The notes beneath the pieces were generated by a model. It was given only the letters and a program-made list of their open reading frames with translations, was not told where the DNA came from and did no database searches. Shown piece after piece: positions 1 through 8,543 of a stretch of DNA of 56,866 nucleotides. The stretch spans positions 1-56,866 of the forward strand of contig JANYJW010000062.1 of assembly GCA_025361705.1 (NCBI GenBank), given 5' to 3'. Each line of letters opens with the position of its first letter. The first letter of the stretch is position 1. A program made the translations under genes and the position numbers. This DNA is from Gemmatimonas sp. (lineage in GTDB: Bacteria; Gemmatimonadota; Gemmatimonadetes; Gemmatimonadales; Gemmatimonadaceae).

Positions 1-563
1 CGGCTACGCCGCAGCCACAGGATGCTGCGCGTGTCGAGCGGAATGTCGCCGTACCGCGCGACCATTGCGATCTGCTCCATGAATGACACGCCGTACAGCA
101 CGATCACACCACGAAAGAGCCACGTGGTGTCCATCACGAACGACGCGAAGACCGCGAGAACCACCAGCGCGCCGGCAAGCCGGCTCAGGTGCGTGTGCGG
201 CAGGAGGACGCGTCCGACCCGCACCTTGGACACGACCATCAGCGTGGCATACAGCACCAGACAGCCGCCGACGTACGGCAGGCTGGGGGTGACGTACGCC
301 GGAAAGAGCCGCAGCGCGAAGTACGCGGTGGACGCGTAGTAGGCGATGTCGGCCACCGCGTCGAGCATCGCGCCAAATTCGGACGTCTGGTGCCACGCGC
401 GCGCGAGCTTGCCATCGAGATAATCGGTGACGCCAAGGAGGGCGTAGAGCGCGGCAAACCAAGCGACGGGAGCACGCTGCACGAGCACGAAGAGCACCGG
501 CACGCCGAGGAGGCGTGTCGCGGAAAGCGCATTCGCGACGTTCCAGCGGGAAGGCGTCACCAT
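1..563 (-). CDS. CDP-alcohol phosphatidyltransferase family protein (3' end outside window)
   Basis: This integral membrane enzyme should transfer a phosphatidyl group from a CDP-linked lipid to an alcohol in phospholipid synthesis. The full family signature is visible: D47, D50-G51, A54-R55, G64, D68 and D72 with exact canonical spacing, in the stretch reading DYLDGKLAR and then GAMLDAVAD. Hydrophobic segments follow on both sides (for example around LLGVPVLFVLV and later LAGALVVLAVFASFV). The ATG at 563 is directly followed by an in-frame GTG. The frame stays open to base 1, so the C-terminus is missing. Which alcohol it uses (glycerol phosphate, serine, inositol or other) cannot be told from this part. 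It lies 49 bases downstream of the tricorn-like protease gene on the same strand. Confidence 0.88.
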   Translation of the reverse strand, partial: MVTPSRWNVANALSATRLLGVPVLFVLVQRAPVAWFAALYALLGVTDYLDGKLARAWHQTSEFGAMLDAVADIAYYASTAYFALRLFPAYVTPSLPYVGGCLVLYATLMVVSKVRVGRVLLPHTHLSRLAGALVVLAVFASFVMDTTWLFRGVIVLYGVSFMEQIAMVARYGDIPLDTRSILWLRRS

Positions 564-612
564 TCACACATACCGGTGGACGATCAGCAAGCCTTACGGC
601 ACCGCGCCAGAA

Positions 613-3600
613 TCAGCGCGGCGCCTTGACCGGTGCCGCCGGCATCGGCGGAAGCTTCACCTGCTTGCCCTCGAGCTGCTTCATCAGTTCGACGACGGTC
701 CGTTCCAACTGCGGATCACGGCCGGCCATGACCGACTTGGGATCGTTCTCCACGTTGATGTCGGGGTCGACGCCGTAGCCCTCGATCACCCACTCACCCT
801 TGGCGCTCGCCAGCCCCGACCCGGGGACGCTGATGGAACCGCCGTCGATGAGCGGCACGCCGCCGCCGATGCCCACCACGCCGCCCCACGAACGGCGGCC
901 GACGATGGTGCCCAACTTGGATTCACGGAACATGTAGGCGAAGATGTCGCCGTCGCTCGACGACCGTTCATCGAGGATCGCCGCCATCGGGCCGATGAAG
1001 ACGGCATCGGGATAGGTGTTGCCGAGGCTGCTCCCCACGCGCCCGTAGTTGACACCGAGAAGCTTGCGGCGCAGTCGCTCGATGATCTGGCGCGACACGT
1101 TGCCACCGCCGTTCGCGCGGACGTCCACCACGAGTCCTTCCTTGTCGAGCTGCGGGTAGAACCACTTGATGAACTCGCGGATGCCGGGCGCGCCCATGTC
1201 GGGAATGTGCAGGTACGCCAGGCGCCCGCCGGAGAGCTTGTTGACCATCTGGCGGTTGCGCTCCGTCCAGTCGAGATAGGCAAGATCGCTCTCGCTTGTG
1301 ACCGGGTTGAACGTGACGCTCCGCGCGCCCTCGGATGATGGCGTGCTGTTGACGGTCATCTGCACGGGCCGGTCGGCCTTGCCGCGCAGCAGCCGGTACG
1401 GATCCTCATCCGCCCGCAACGCGGTGCCGTCGATGGCCAGCACATACTCGCCGGCGGCGATGGTCACGCCCGTTTCGGTGAGCGGGGCGCGGTAGATGGC
1501 CTCCTCATTCTGCCCTTGGTAGATCTTCGCAATCTTGTACTTCCCACTGGCCGCGTCGAGCGCGAAGCGCGCGCCGGGCAGCGCCACCGGCGTGCGCGGC
1601 GGAATCTCGAAATCGCCGCCCTCGATGTAGGTGTGCTGCACGGTGAGTTCGGAGATCATCTCGCTGATGACGTAGTTCAGGTCGGAGCGGTGTGCGACAA
1701 ACGGCAGCCAGCCCTCGTAGCGCTTGCCAATGGCGGCCCAGTCGAAGCCGTGCATGTTGCCGACGTAGAAGTAGTCGCGGTAGCGTCGCCATACTTCGTG
1801 GAAGATCTGGTTCCACTCCTGCGGCGGGTCGCGGTCCACCATGAGGCCGGCTGTGCTGACGGCCTTCCTGGAGTTCGCGCCGGCCGGCGATGCGTCGTAC
1901 AGCGCAAACTGCCCGCCCGAACTCGCGACGATCTTCGTGCCGTCGCCGGAGATTGCCCACCCGCCGACGTTCTCGACGAGCGTGGTGGACTTGCGATCCT
2001 TGAACGTGAACAGCTTCAGCAGCCGCGGGCGGTCGCCGGCGCGTCCGTTGAACCCGGCCGGGTTGACGCCGTACACCAACTGCCCCTTGATGGCGCTCAA
2101 TCCACCGAGGTTGTCCGCCTCCACCGGCACGCGCGTGACACGGCCCGCAAGACCATCAAAATCGATGCTGAACTCAGCGGGTGCTGGTTTCGCCGACGGC
2201 GCTGCGGCAGGCGCTGCCGTCGGCGCTGCAGCCGGCGGCGCGGCAGCCAGCGCCTCGACCGCCACTTCATCACTCTGCGGCGGGAATGGATTCTTGACCG
2301 ACGTGCGCAGTGCCGCCGCGAAAATGCCGGTCGTCCGGTTGGTCGCGTAGTTGAACTCCGCACGCGACGTCTGTGGCGCGTATTCGCGGTCGCTCAGGTA
2401 ATACAGGTAGGTGCCGTCCGGATCCCACGCCGGGCTGTACGCGTTGAACTGCCCGTCCGTCGCCGCGTGCAGCTGCCCGTCTTTGGGGCTCCAGATGAAG
2501 ACCCGACCCATGTTGTTCTCGCCGCGGATGCTGAAGGCGAGATACCCGCCCTTGGCCGACCACGTGTAGTCGCCAATCTGCCCACGCAGCGTCGAGGCGA
2601 TGGTCGCCGTCTTGTGGTCGTCGAACGAGTAGAGATAGAGCTTGCCGTCCTTGTCGCGGTATGCCATGCGCTTGCCGTCGGGCGACCAGAGCAGGCCGAA
2701 GCGCTGCGCCGTGCCGCCACGGGTGAGCTGCTCCGCCGGGCCGGTACCGGCCTGGTCGATGATGTACAGCTCTTCTTCGCCGCTCTTGTCCGAGATGAAC
2801 GCGATGCGCGCGCCGTCCGGTGACCACGCGGCTTCACGGTCGTGCGCTCCACTTGAGTTCGTCAGGTTGCGGGTCGGGCCCTTTTCGATGGGCACGGTGA
2901 AGATGTCACCACGGGCCGTGACGACCATTCGCTCGCCCTTGGGCGAGAGGCCAAAGGACTCGATGTTGCCCGCGGCCGCGATGCGCGACGGCCGCTTCCA
3001 CAGGCCATCGTCGGGCACCGCGATGCTGATGCCGGTGCTCTTCCCGGTCTTGGTGTCGAGCAGCTGGAGTTCGCCGTTCAGCTCGTACACAATGCGGCCA
3101 GCATGGTCGCTGCTCGGCCAGCGCACGTCCCACATCGTGTTCTTGGTGACCGGCGTCGTCTTGGCCGTGGCCAGGTCGTAGGCGTAGAGATTGAACGTGC
3201 CGCTGCGATCGGAGTTGAAGTAGATGGTGCCGCCCATCCACATCGGATCGCGGTCGGAGCGCACGTCATCGACGATGCGCTTGGCATCGCCGGTCTTGAT
3301 GTTGAACAGGAACAGGTCGTTGGCCGTGCCGCCGCCGTAGCGCTTCTCGGGACGGAAATCACGGAACATCGGCGAGTAGACCACCTGCGTGCCGTCGGCC
3401 GACAAGTCGCCGGCGCCCGCTTCGGGCATTGGCATCGGCTCCGACGGGCCTCCTGCCACGGGCACCGTGAACAAGCGCGTAATGCCGGTGGTCCACGATT
3501 CGCGACCCGAGCGATAGACGATCTGCTTGCCGTCCGGCGTCCAACCGTACACCTGGCTGTCCCATCCCCAGCGCGGCGCCACAGGGCCGCGGGCGGGATA

Positions 3601-3933
3601 ATACGTCAACTGCTTCGGCACGCCGCCACCGACCGGCACGACGTAGACCTGCTCGTCCCCGTCATACTGTCCCGTGAACGCAATCCACCTGCCGTCGGGA
3701 GAGAAATGGGGAAAGACCTCCATGCCCGGATGTGCCGTGAGGCGGGTGGCGGTTCCGCCGGCCACGGGGGCGGTCCAGATGTCGCCCGCGTACGTGAAGG
3801 CAACGACGTTGCCGTGGATGGCCGGGAAGCGGAGCAGTTTCGTCTGGGCCTGGGCCGTGGCTGCGGTGACGAGCAGGGCAAAGGCGACGAGGACGCGTTG
3901 GACGACGCGAGTGATGGTCACGGGACTCTCCAT
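613..3933 (-). CDS. Tricorn-like S41 peptidase with N-terminal beta-propeller, exported
   Basis: This is a large serine peptidase of family S41 with tricorn architecture, about 1106 residues, probably periplasmic. A signal peptide (VLVAFALLVTAATAQAQ) is followed by repeated WD40/PD40-type blades with motifs such as FSPDGRWIAF, WSPDGARIAFISDKSG and WSPDGKRMAYR. A Pro/Ala-rich linker precedes a mixed region with the His motif VQHTYIEGGD, then a PDZ-like part and the S41 core. The likely nucleophile is the Ser before DGD in DERSSSDGD (about residue 992), matching the tricorn SDGD motif. The ATG at 3933 was chosen, but a GGAGAG sequence overlapping it points to a GTG start 12 bases further in (3921). 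The role is probably degradation of peptides entering the cell envelope. The family call is firm; the substrate is unknown. Confidence 0.93.
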   Translation of the reverse strand: MESPVTITRVVQRVLVAFALLVTAATAQAQTKLLRFPAIHGNVVAFTYAGDIWTAPVAGGTATRLTAHPGMEVFPHFSPDGRWIAFTGQYDGDEQVYVVPVGGGVPKQLTYYPARGPVAPRWGWDSQVYGWTPDGKQIVYRSGRESWTTGITRLFTVPVAGGPSEPMPMPEAGAGDLSADGTQVVYSPMFRDFRPEKRYGGGTANDLFLFNIKTGDAKRIVDDVRSDRDPMWMGGTIYFNSDRSGTFNLYAYDLATAKTTPVTKNTMWDVRWPSSDHAGRIVYELNGELQLLDTKTGKSTGISIAVPDDGLWKRPSRIAAAGNIESFGLSPKGERMVVTARGDIFTVPIEKGPTRNLTNSSGAHDREAAWSPDGARIAFISDKSGEEELYIIDQAGTGPAEQLTRGGTAQRFGLLWSPDGKRMAYRDKDGKLYLYSFDDHKTATIASTLRGQIGDYTWSAKGGYLAFSIRGENNMGRVFIWSPKDGQLHAATDGQFNAYSPAWDPDGTYLYYLSDREYAPQTSRAEFNYATNRTTGIFAAALRTSVKNPFPPQSDEVAVEALAAAPPAAAPTAAPAAAPSAKPAPAEFSIDFDGLAGRVTRVPVEADNLGGLSAIKGQLVYGVNPAGFNGRAGDRPRLLKLFTFKDRKSTTLVENVGGWAISGDGTKIVASSGGQFALYDASPAGANSRKAVSTAGLMVDRDPPQEWNQIFHEVWRRYRDYFYVGNMHGFDWAAIGKRYEGWLPFVAHRSDLNYVISEMISELTVQHTYIEGGDFEIPPRTPVALPGARFALDAASGKYKIAKIYQGQNEEAIYRAPLTETGVTIAAGEYVLAIDGTALRADEDPYRLLRGKADRPVQMTVNSTPSSEGARSVTFNPVTSESDLAYLDWTERNRQMVNKLSGGRLAYLHIPDMGAPGIREFIKWFYPQLDKEGLVVDVRANGGGNVSRQIIERLRRKLLGVNYGRVGSSLGNTYPDAVFIGPMAAILDERSSSDGDIFAYMFRESKLGTIVGRRSWGGVVGIGGGVPLIDGGSISVPGSGLASAKGEWVIEGYGVDPDINVENDPKSVMAGRDPQLERTVVELMKQLEGKQVKLPPMPAAPVKAPR

Positions 3934-4069
3934 GCGGATGCCGCATATGGGGCCGCGCCCGCGCGGGCGGCAGCCTGAAAACGCAGGGAGAGAACGTAAC
4001 GTGTGCCGAGAGGGGGCCGCCACCAATCCACCCTTCAGCCTATGCCTCGCTCAACATGCCCCAGCTGGT

Positions 4070-4105
4070 GCGCGCGGCCTGGCGCGCGGCCTGGCGCGCG
4101 GCGTA
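4070..4105. repeat. 12-base tandem repeat, three copies
   Basis: Two identical copies of GCGCGCGGCCTG are followed by a third that diverges in its last three bases. The array is intergenic, between the start of the tricorn-like gene and the stop of the next membrane protein gene. Confidence 0.85.
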
Positions 4106-4107
4106 GC

Positions 4108-4123
4108 GCACGGTCGACCGTGC
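4108..4123. other. Perfect 16-base palindrome
   Basis: GCACGGTC and GACCGTGC form a perfect dyad with no spacer. It lies 6 bases past the stop of the four-helix membrane protein gene and about 175 bases upstream of the tricorn-like gene, both on the minus strand. It could be a dimeric regulator site or part of a transcription end; the absence of a loop argues against a simple terminator hairpin. Confidence 0.5.
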
Positions 4124-4128
4124 GGCCG

Positions 4129-4542
4129 TCAGCGTTGCGCGGCCGCGCTGCGACTGAGCACCACGAGACCGACCGCGATCAGCAACACGAGTCCTTGCAG
4201 CACAAAACCCACCGGGCCGGCTTGGGCCGCGGCGCCGCTCAATCCAAAAAGCCATATATTCTGGGCAATCACCGCCACCAGCGAGGCGATCAACAGAGGC
4301 GAGGCCCAGCGTCGGCGCAGGATCAGCCCGACGCAACCCGCTGCGCCGAACCAGACGGCTATCGCGGTCGCGGCAATGGACCAGGCGGGCCGCGCGGCAT
4401 GCATGGCCTGCTGGGCGGCGGTCAACTTGGCGATCGCCTCGGGGGTCAGCATCACGTCGCTCAAGTAGGCGACGCAACCAAGCAGGTTCCACAGCAGCGC
4501 CACGACGGCGACGGGCGCGTACCACTTTGGGGCTCGTTCCAC
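4129..4542 (-). CDS. Small four-helix integral membrane protein, unknown function
   Basis: The 137-residue product is hydrophobic almost throughout, with four predicted membrane segments: YAPVAVVALLWNLLGCVAYL, SIAATAIAVWFGAAGCVGLI, SPLLIASLVAVIAQNIWLFG and VGFVLQGLVLLIAVGLVVLS. The GTG start at 4542 was chosen because the hydrophobic protein begins there and a GAGG lies about nine bases upstream. The frame is open further upstream, but that extension is Arg-rich and looks like shadow coding. No catalytic motif is visible and I do not recognise a characterised family. It is divergent from the membrane protein gene starting at 4686, with a 143-base gap between them. Confidence 0.7.
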   Translation of the reverse strand: MERAPKWYAPVAVVALLWNLLGCVAYLSDVMLTPEAIAKLTAAQQAMHAARPAWSIAATAIAVWFGAAGCVGLILRRRWASPLLIASLVAVIAQNIWLFGLSGAAAQAGPVGFVLQGLVLLIAVGLVVLSRSAAAQR

Positions 4543-4685
4543 GGGAAGTCCTCGGGGGGATGGACCGAGCGAGATTATGACGTCTCGTGTTGTGCCGCAA
4601 GCCTGCGCGACGGTAGATATCCCCTGCGCGACCGCGACAGACATTGTCACGCGGGGGACTTCAAGTCGCGGATCAGGGGAGTGCA

Positions 4686-5567
4686 ATGGCCGGGAAACCG
4701 CTTGACGACGACCAACTGCGGGAACTGATTGGCGACGTGCCGCTCGTGCACGGCGGCGGGGACGCGGTGCATGAAATCGCGGTTCCCATGCGCTCCCCGC
4801 AGGGGGTGGAGGCGCTCGCCGCCGCCGCGATGGCTGCCATCGAGGCAGAACGCGGGCCACGCCGCAAGTACAGCACCAATGAGCGGCCCCCGGACGTCGT
4901 CATTCGACGTCGGCGCACCTCATACGTCGTCCTTGCGATGGTGTGCGCGATCGCCGTGTTCGCGTGGTCGCGCGTGCTGCACCGGCCGCTTCCTGTCCCG
5001 AGCGATCCAGTGGAGCTGGTGACGGTGCTCTCGCCCGCCGCAGCGGCCAGTCCGGCGCGCCCGCCAGAGTGGAGCGCGGTCCGCGGCGTCTCGGACTCGC
5101 TCAGTGAGCGCGGACGCGCGATGCGCGTTGGCGCGCTACTCGTGGAGTTTGAACGGGCGTGGGTGCGCGGCGATTCGTCCGCGCAGGCGCCTGGAGACGC
5201 CATCGCCGCGCTCCTCGCCGACCAGCCCGATGGCGCCGACGTGGGAGCGTTCTTTGCCGGGGGCCCAGCCGAGGCGCGCCTACCGTCGGCACGCCATGCT
5301 CTGGCGCCGCTCGTGCGCGCCGCACCGATGGGCATCGGCGGCTGGCTGCAGGCAGCGCGCGTGGCCGCCGCCGCCGGAGACGCCGGCTTCTTTGCAAGCA
5401 CGCGATCCAAGGAATCGCTGGCGCTGCTGCTCGCCGTCCCCGGCGTCACCCCGGAAACGCAGGCCGCGCGCGACCGACTCGACACGCTACTGCACCGTCG
5501 CGGCCGACCCAACTTCACGGCGGTCTCCGACGCGCTGGACCTCTTGCAGCGTGACCTGGCCAACTAG
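4686..5567 (+). CDS. Single-pass membrane protein of unknown function
   Basis: The 293-residue protein has a cytoplasmic N-terminal part of about 75 residues, an Arg-rich stop-transfer flank (VVIRRRRTS), one membrane helix (YVVLAMVCAIAVFAWSRVL) and an Ala-rich helical domain that should lie outside the membrane. The short N-terminal segment with one helix resembles anti-sigma factor layout, but I see no zinc-binding HxxxCxxC motif, so this is only a loose comparison. The ATG at 4686 has a good AGGGGAG ribosome binding site five bases upstream, which decides the start. A strong hairpin follows the stop codon. It precedes the PAS sensor gene on the same strand, but the hairpin suggests separate transcription. 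Confidence 0.72.
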   Translation: MAGKPLDDDQLRELIGDVPLVHGGGDAVHEIAVPMRSPQGVEALAAAAMAAIEAERGPRRKYSTNERPPDVVIRRRRTSYVVLAMVCAIAVFAWSRVLHRPLPVPSDPVELVTVLSPAAAASPARPPEWSAVRGVSDSLSERGRAMRVGALLVEFERAWVRGDSSAQAPGDAIAALLADQPDGADVGAFFAGGPAEARLPSARHALAPLVRAAPMGIGGWLQAARVAAAAGDAGFFASTRSKESLALLLAVPGVTPETQAARDRLDTLLHRRGRPNFTAVSDALDLLQRDLAN

Positions 5568-5578
5568 GCCGATCGGTC

Positions 5579-5597
5579 GCCCCGCCAGCGGCGGGGC
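5579..5597 (+). terminator. Hairpin after the 4686-5567 gene
   Basis: GCCCCGCC and GGCGGGGC form a perfect 8-base stem with an AGC loop, 11 bases past the stop codon. There is no clear T-run, so termination strength is uncertain. Confidence 0.6.
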
Positions 5598-5711
5598 CCT
5601 TGGGCCACCGGTGAATAAGGGATGCGCTCGGCCGATGCTCCGGTTGAAGCCCCCACCATGGCGCCCCAAGTGGCTTGGGTCGGCAATCTCCCCTCATCGA
5701 TTGTATCGGTC

Positions 5712-7283
5712 ATGCAGAGACCTACCCTAGTTCCAGTTGACTCGGCGCGGGAGTTTCGGGCGGACGAGCTCTTCTTCTCGACCACCAACCGCAAGGGCAT
5801 CATTGGGTCCTTCAACCGGGTGTTCGTGCGCGTCGCTGGACATCCCGCCGCCGATCTCATGGGAGCGCCGCACAACATCATCCGGCATCCGGACATGCCG
5901 CGCGCGGTCTTCAAGCTGCTTTGGGACCACCTGCTGGCCGGCCAACCCATTGCCGCGTACGTCAAGAACATGGCAGCCGATGGGCGCTACTACTGGGTGA
6001 TGGCGCTGGTGGCACCGATCGCCGACGGTTTCCTGTCCCTCCGCTTTCTCCCGACGAGCCCTCTGCGCGCGCAGGTGGAGGGGCTGTACAAGGAGTTGCG
6101 GGCCATCGAAGGCGCAGCGGCAGGACCGGGCGTTGATCCGAAGAAGGGCATGCTGGATGCCGAGGCGCGCCTCGGTGAGGTCCTGCCGGGCCTCGGGTTT
6201 GCAAACTACGACGTCTTCATGCGACACGCGGTGCATCAGGAACTGCGTGCGCGTCGGACGGCGCTGCAACGCGAAGGGCGACGCCTGCTGCCGAGCCTCC
6301 CCTTCCCCAAGCCTGACGAGAGCGCCGACGCGCGTGCAGTGCGCGGGTTCTTTCAGGACGGCCAGGAGATGCATCAACGCGCCACCGCTTTTGAGTCGGT
6401 CCTCAATACCTCCGTGCAGTCCATCGCGGACTTGGATACGCATGCCAGCGCCATTCTCGCCTTGTGCACCGAGTTCCGCTTTGGCGCGATCAACATCACG
6501 GTGAAGTCGGCCCGGCTCGGGGCCGAAGGCGAGGTGCTCGGCGTCCTCTCGGCCGCCATGGCCGGGGCATCGGCACAGGTGACCGAGATCATTTCCGTGC
6601 TCCGGGAGCAGGTGACGGCGGCCTCCGACCTGCTCAGCCGCGCGCTCTTCGAGATGGAGTGGACCGGACTCCAGCTCGAGATGGTCGTGGCCTACTACGG
6701 GGAAATGTGGGAACACCTGGCACATCGCGGCATCGACACCACAGGCGCCGACTGGCAGCAGCAGTGCAAGGACCTGGCGGGGCGGCAGATGGCGTTCGGT
6801 GATTCGAGCGTTGCCACCACAGGTCGGTTGGGGCAGTTCGGTGAGGCGCTGCACAAACTCGCCGGCAACGCCGAGACGCTGCGCAAGGCCATGCTCACCA
6901 TTCAGATGACGCACATCAGCGGGCTCATCGAGACGCAGCGCGTGCAGGACGACGGATGCGCCGCGATCTTCGCGACCATCCGCCAGCAGACCGACGGCAT
7001 CAAGCACGATCTCGACGTCTTCAGCGAGACGCTGAAAGCACTCGAGGTGGTGGCCCAGCAGACGCCGGACATGATCAAGGTGTATGGCGAGGCCGTGTCG
7101 CTGTTGCAGCATGTCTCCGCGCGCCTGCCTCGCATGAACCCGCAGGACGACGACGGGGCGGCGCTATTTCCGGCCGCCGCCGCGACGCCGGCACTGCGGT
7201 TCCTGTCGGGCGCACATGCCGACGAGGACGCCGACGTCGATGGCGCCGCTGTGGCACATGGAGGTTTCGAACCTCGGCGGTAG
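5712..7283 (+). CDS. Soluble Aer-like PAS-domain sensor with helical C-terminus
   Basis: The 523-residue protein begins with a PAS domain of the Aer (redox/aerotaxis) type. FNRVFVRVAGHPAADLMGAPH, NIIRHPDMP and VKNMAADGRYYWVMALVAPI track the Aer pattern closely (GxPHNxxRHPDMP and KNxxxDGxYYWV). The rest, from about residue 130, is soluble and mostly alpha-helical. A stretch near residues 250-300 (INITVKSARLGAEGEVLGVL) resembles a diverged methyl-accepting signalling hairpin. There is no membrane segment. The Asp/Ala-rich tail is probably disordered. The ATG at 5712 gives the usual short lead into PAS and follows an AT-richer stretch that could hold the promoter; upstream in-frame ATGs exist. 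No chemotaxis genes are in the window, so the output partner is unknown. Confidence 0.8.
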   Translation: MQRPTLVPVDSAREFRADELFFSTTNRKGIIGSFNRVFVRVAGHPAADLMGAPHNIIRHPDMPRAVFKLLWDHLLAGQPIAAYVKNMAADGRYYWVMALVAPIADGFLSLRFLPTSPLRAQVEGLYKELRAIEGAAAGPGVDPKKGMLDAEARLGEVLPGLGFANYDVFMRHAVHQELRARRTALQREGRRLLPSLPFPKPDESADARAVRGFFQDGQEMHQRATAFESVLNTSVQSIADLDTHASAILALCTEFRFGAINITVKSARLGAEGEVLGVLSAAMAGASAQVTEIISVLREQVTAASDLLSRALFEMEWTGLQLEMVVAYYGEMWEHLAHRGIDTTGADWQQQCKDLAGRQMAFGDSSVATTGRLGQFGEALHKLAGNAETLRKAMLTIQMTHISGLIETQRVQDDGCAAIFATIRQQTDGIKHDLDVFSETLKALEVVAQQTPDMIKVYGEAVSLLQHVSARLPRMNPQDDDGAALFPAAAATPALRFLSGAHADEDADVDGAAVAHGGFEPRR

Positions 7284-7308
7284 TGCGAGGGGTCAGGCGA
7301 CTGCCGGG

Positions 7309-7326
7309 CGGCGGCGGGCGCCGCCG
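7309..7326. terminator. Hairpin between convergent genes
   Basis: CGGCGGC and GCCGCCG form a 7-base stem with a GGGC loop, in the 50-base gap between the converging PAS sensor and zinc-ribbon genes. It could serve both strands; no T-run is present. Confidence 0.45.
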
Positions 7327-7333
7327 TGCACCC

Positions 7334-7915
7334 TCAACGCGTCATCGCCACGCCCTGCGCAGGGTCGGCCTTGGCAAACACGTTCCCATCCGGGGCGACA
7401 AAACGGATGGCGCGCTTCCGCCCCTGGATGATCTCGTCGGCGCTGGTGTACCGTCGCGCCAGCGCAAGCTGTCCCTCGGGACGCTCCGGAAACATCGCGG
7501 TCGCGATGTGCACGATCAGCTCGCCATTGCGGACCTCGAGCTGCGCCGATGCATTGACCGTCGTCAGGATGTTGCTCGCCTCGGTCTGCGTCGTGGGGAG
7601 GGCAATCGCGACAGGCCCGGCGAAACCGGCGGGCGCCGTGCTCTCACTCCCCATCAGGAAATACCCCGCTATCAGTACGGCGCCGAGCGCGCCAACGGCG
7701 CCCCATCGCCGCGCGCGCGCCCGCTGTTCAATCGCATTGCGCGGATCGCCGGCCTCGCGGATGGCGGGCGTCGCCTTCGACGATCGAGGCGCCACCGGCG
7801 CGCGCGCGCCGCGTGCACCGCGCACCTGGCCGGATCCATCCAATGGATACGGCGTCTGGCAGTGAGCGCACACTCGGAGGTTGCGACTCTCCTTCCCGCA
7901 CGTGGGGCATAGCAT
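7334..7915 (-). CDS. Zinc-ribbon single-pass membrane protein
   Basis: The 193-residue product starts with a zinc ribbon (CPTCG and then CAHC, four cysteines in CxxC pairs), followed by a basic linker, one membrane helix (GAVGALGAVLIAGYFLMG) and a C-terminal domain of about 90 residues that would face outward. This layout is common among uncharacterised bacterial membrane proteins. The ATG at 7915 was chosen because it starts two residues before the first cysteine; a longer frame upstream adds only Pro/Cys-rich shadow sequence. It ends 50 bases from the converging PAS sensor gene. The function is unknown. Confidence 0.72.
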   Translation of the reverse strand: MLCPTCGKESRNLRVCAHCQTPYPLDGSGQVRGARGARAPVAPRSSKATPAIREAGDPRNAIEQRARARRWGAVGALGAVLIAGYFLMGSESTAPAGFAGPVAIALPTTQTEASNILTTVNASAQLEVRNGELIVHIATAMFPERPEGQLALARRYTSADEIIQGRKRAIRFVAPDGNVFAKADPAQGVAMTR

Positions 7916-8017
7916 CACACTAAGAATGCCGGGCGCGCACGGGCACGGCAAGCGACGAACCGACCCGTCATGTGACGCCCACGCGCTGCGATTCCATCGT
8001 ATGGCGATAGCGAGGGC

Positions 8018-8536
8018 TCAGCGTTCCTGACCCGCCAGCAGATCGACATACGCCCCTTCCACCAGCTGCGACGCCTCAACCCCGAGCGCGCGCATCACGT
8101 TGTGCGCCTCGGCCACACCCGCGGCCGACGTGTCGCCATCCTCCAGCACCACCTCGAGCTCCAGATACGCACCAAGCCCTTCGACGTCATCGAGGTGGAT
8201 GCGCGTACGACCGACCAGGTACAACGTGCGCCGCTTCCGCACTCGGCCGCCCTGCCCGTAGGCGTGTGTCAGCACCTCGCGCAACGCGGAGGCATCGGCC
8301 GTGCGCGAGATGAGGTAGAACGACTCCTTGGGCCCGTGGCGGTCGGCGCGCACGTAGAAGATCAGCTCACCATCCCCGGACGGGAACGCGCGCAGCTTGA
8401 GCCGTCCGCGGTCGCAGACGAAGAACGTGTCGTCCTGCACGATGTCGCGCGGGCCGTCGGTCGCAATCGCCGCCGCCCGCGGCGCCAGCGCCGCGATGCT
8501 CTCGATGCGCGCCTTGATCTCGGTGTTGCGTGCCAT
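8018..8536 (-). CDS. CYTH-domain protein (class IV adenylate cyclase-like)
   Basis: The 172-residue protein has the CYTH fold start motif in the form NTEIKAR, the class IV cyclase variant of ExExK. Strands rich in alternating charges follow (GRLKLRAF, KRRTLYLVGRTRIHLDDVEGLGAYLELEVVLED), as expected for the tunnel that binds triphosphate substrates. Members act as adenylate cyclase, thiamine triphosphatase or polyphosphatase; the sequence does not say which. It is the last gene of a minus-strand run, 7 bases after the RibD-like reductase gene. The ATG at 8536 gives the standard length. Confidence 0.82.
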   Translation of the reverse strand: MARNTEIKARIESIAALAPRAAAIATDGPRDIVQDDTFFVCDRGRLKLRAFPSGDGELIFYVRADRHGPKESFYLISRTADASALREVLTHAYGQGGRVRKRRTLYLVGRTRIHLDDVEGLGAYLELEVVLEDGDTSAAGVAEAHNVMRALGVEASQLVEGAYVDLLAGQER

Positions 8537-8543
8537 GCGCTGA

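Noticed and set aside
2200-2260. Ala/Pro-rich repeat-like stretch in the tricorn-like gene as a possible tandem repeat
   Set aside because: The units are irregular in both length and sequence. It is a common low-complexity interdomain linker.
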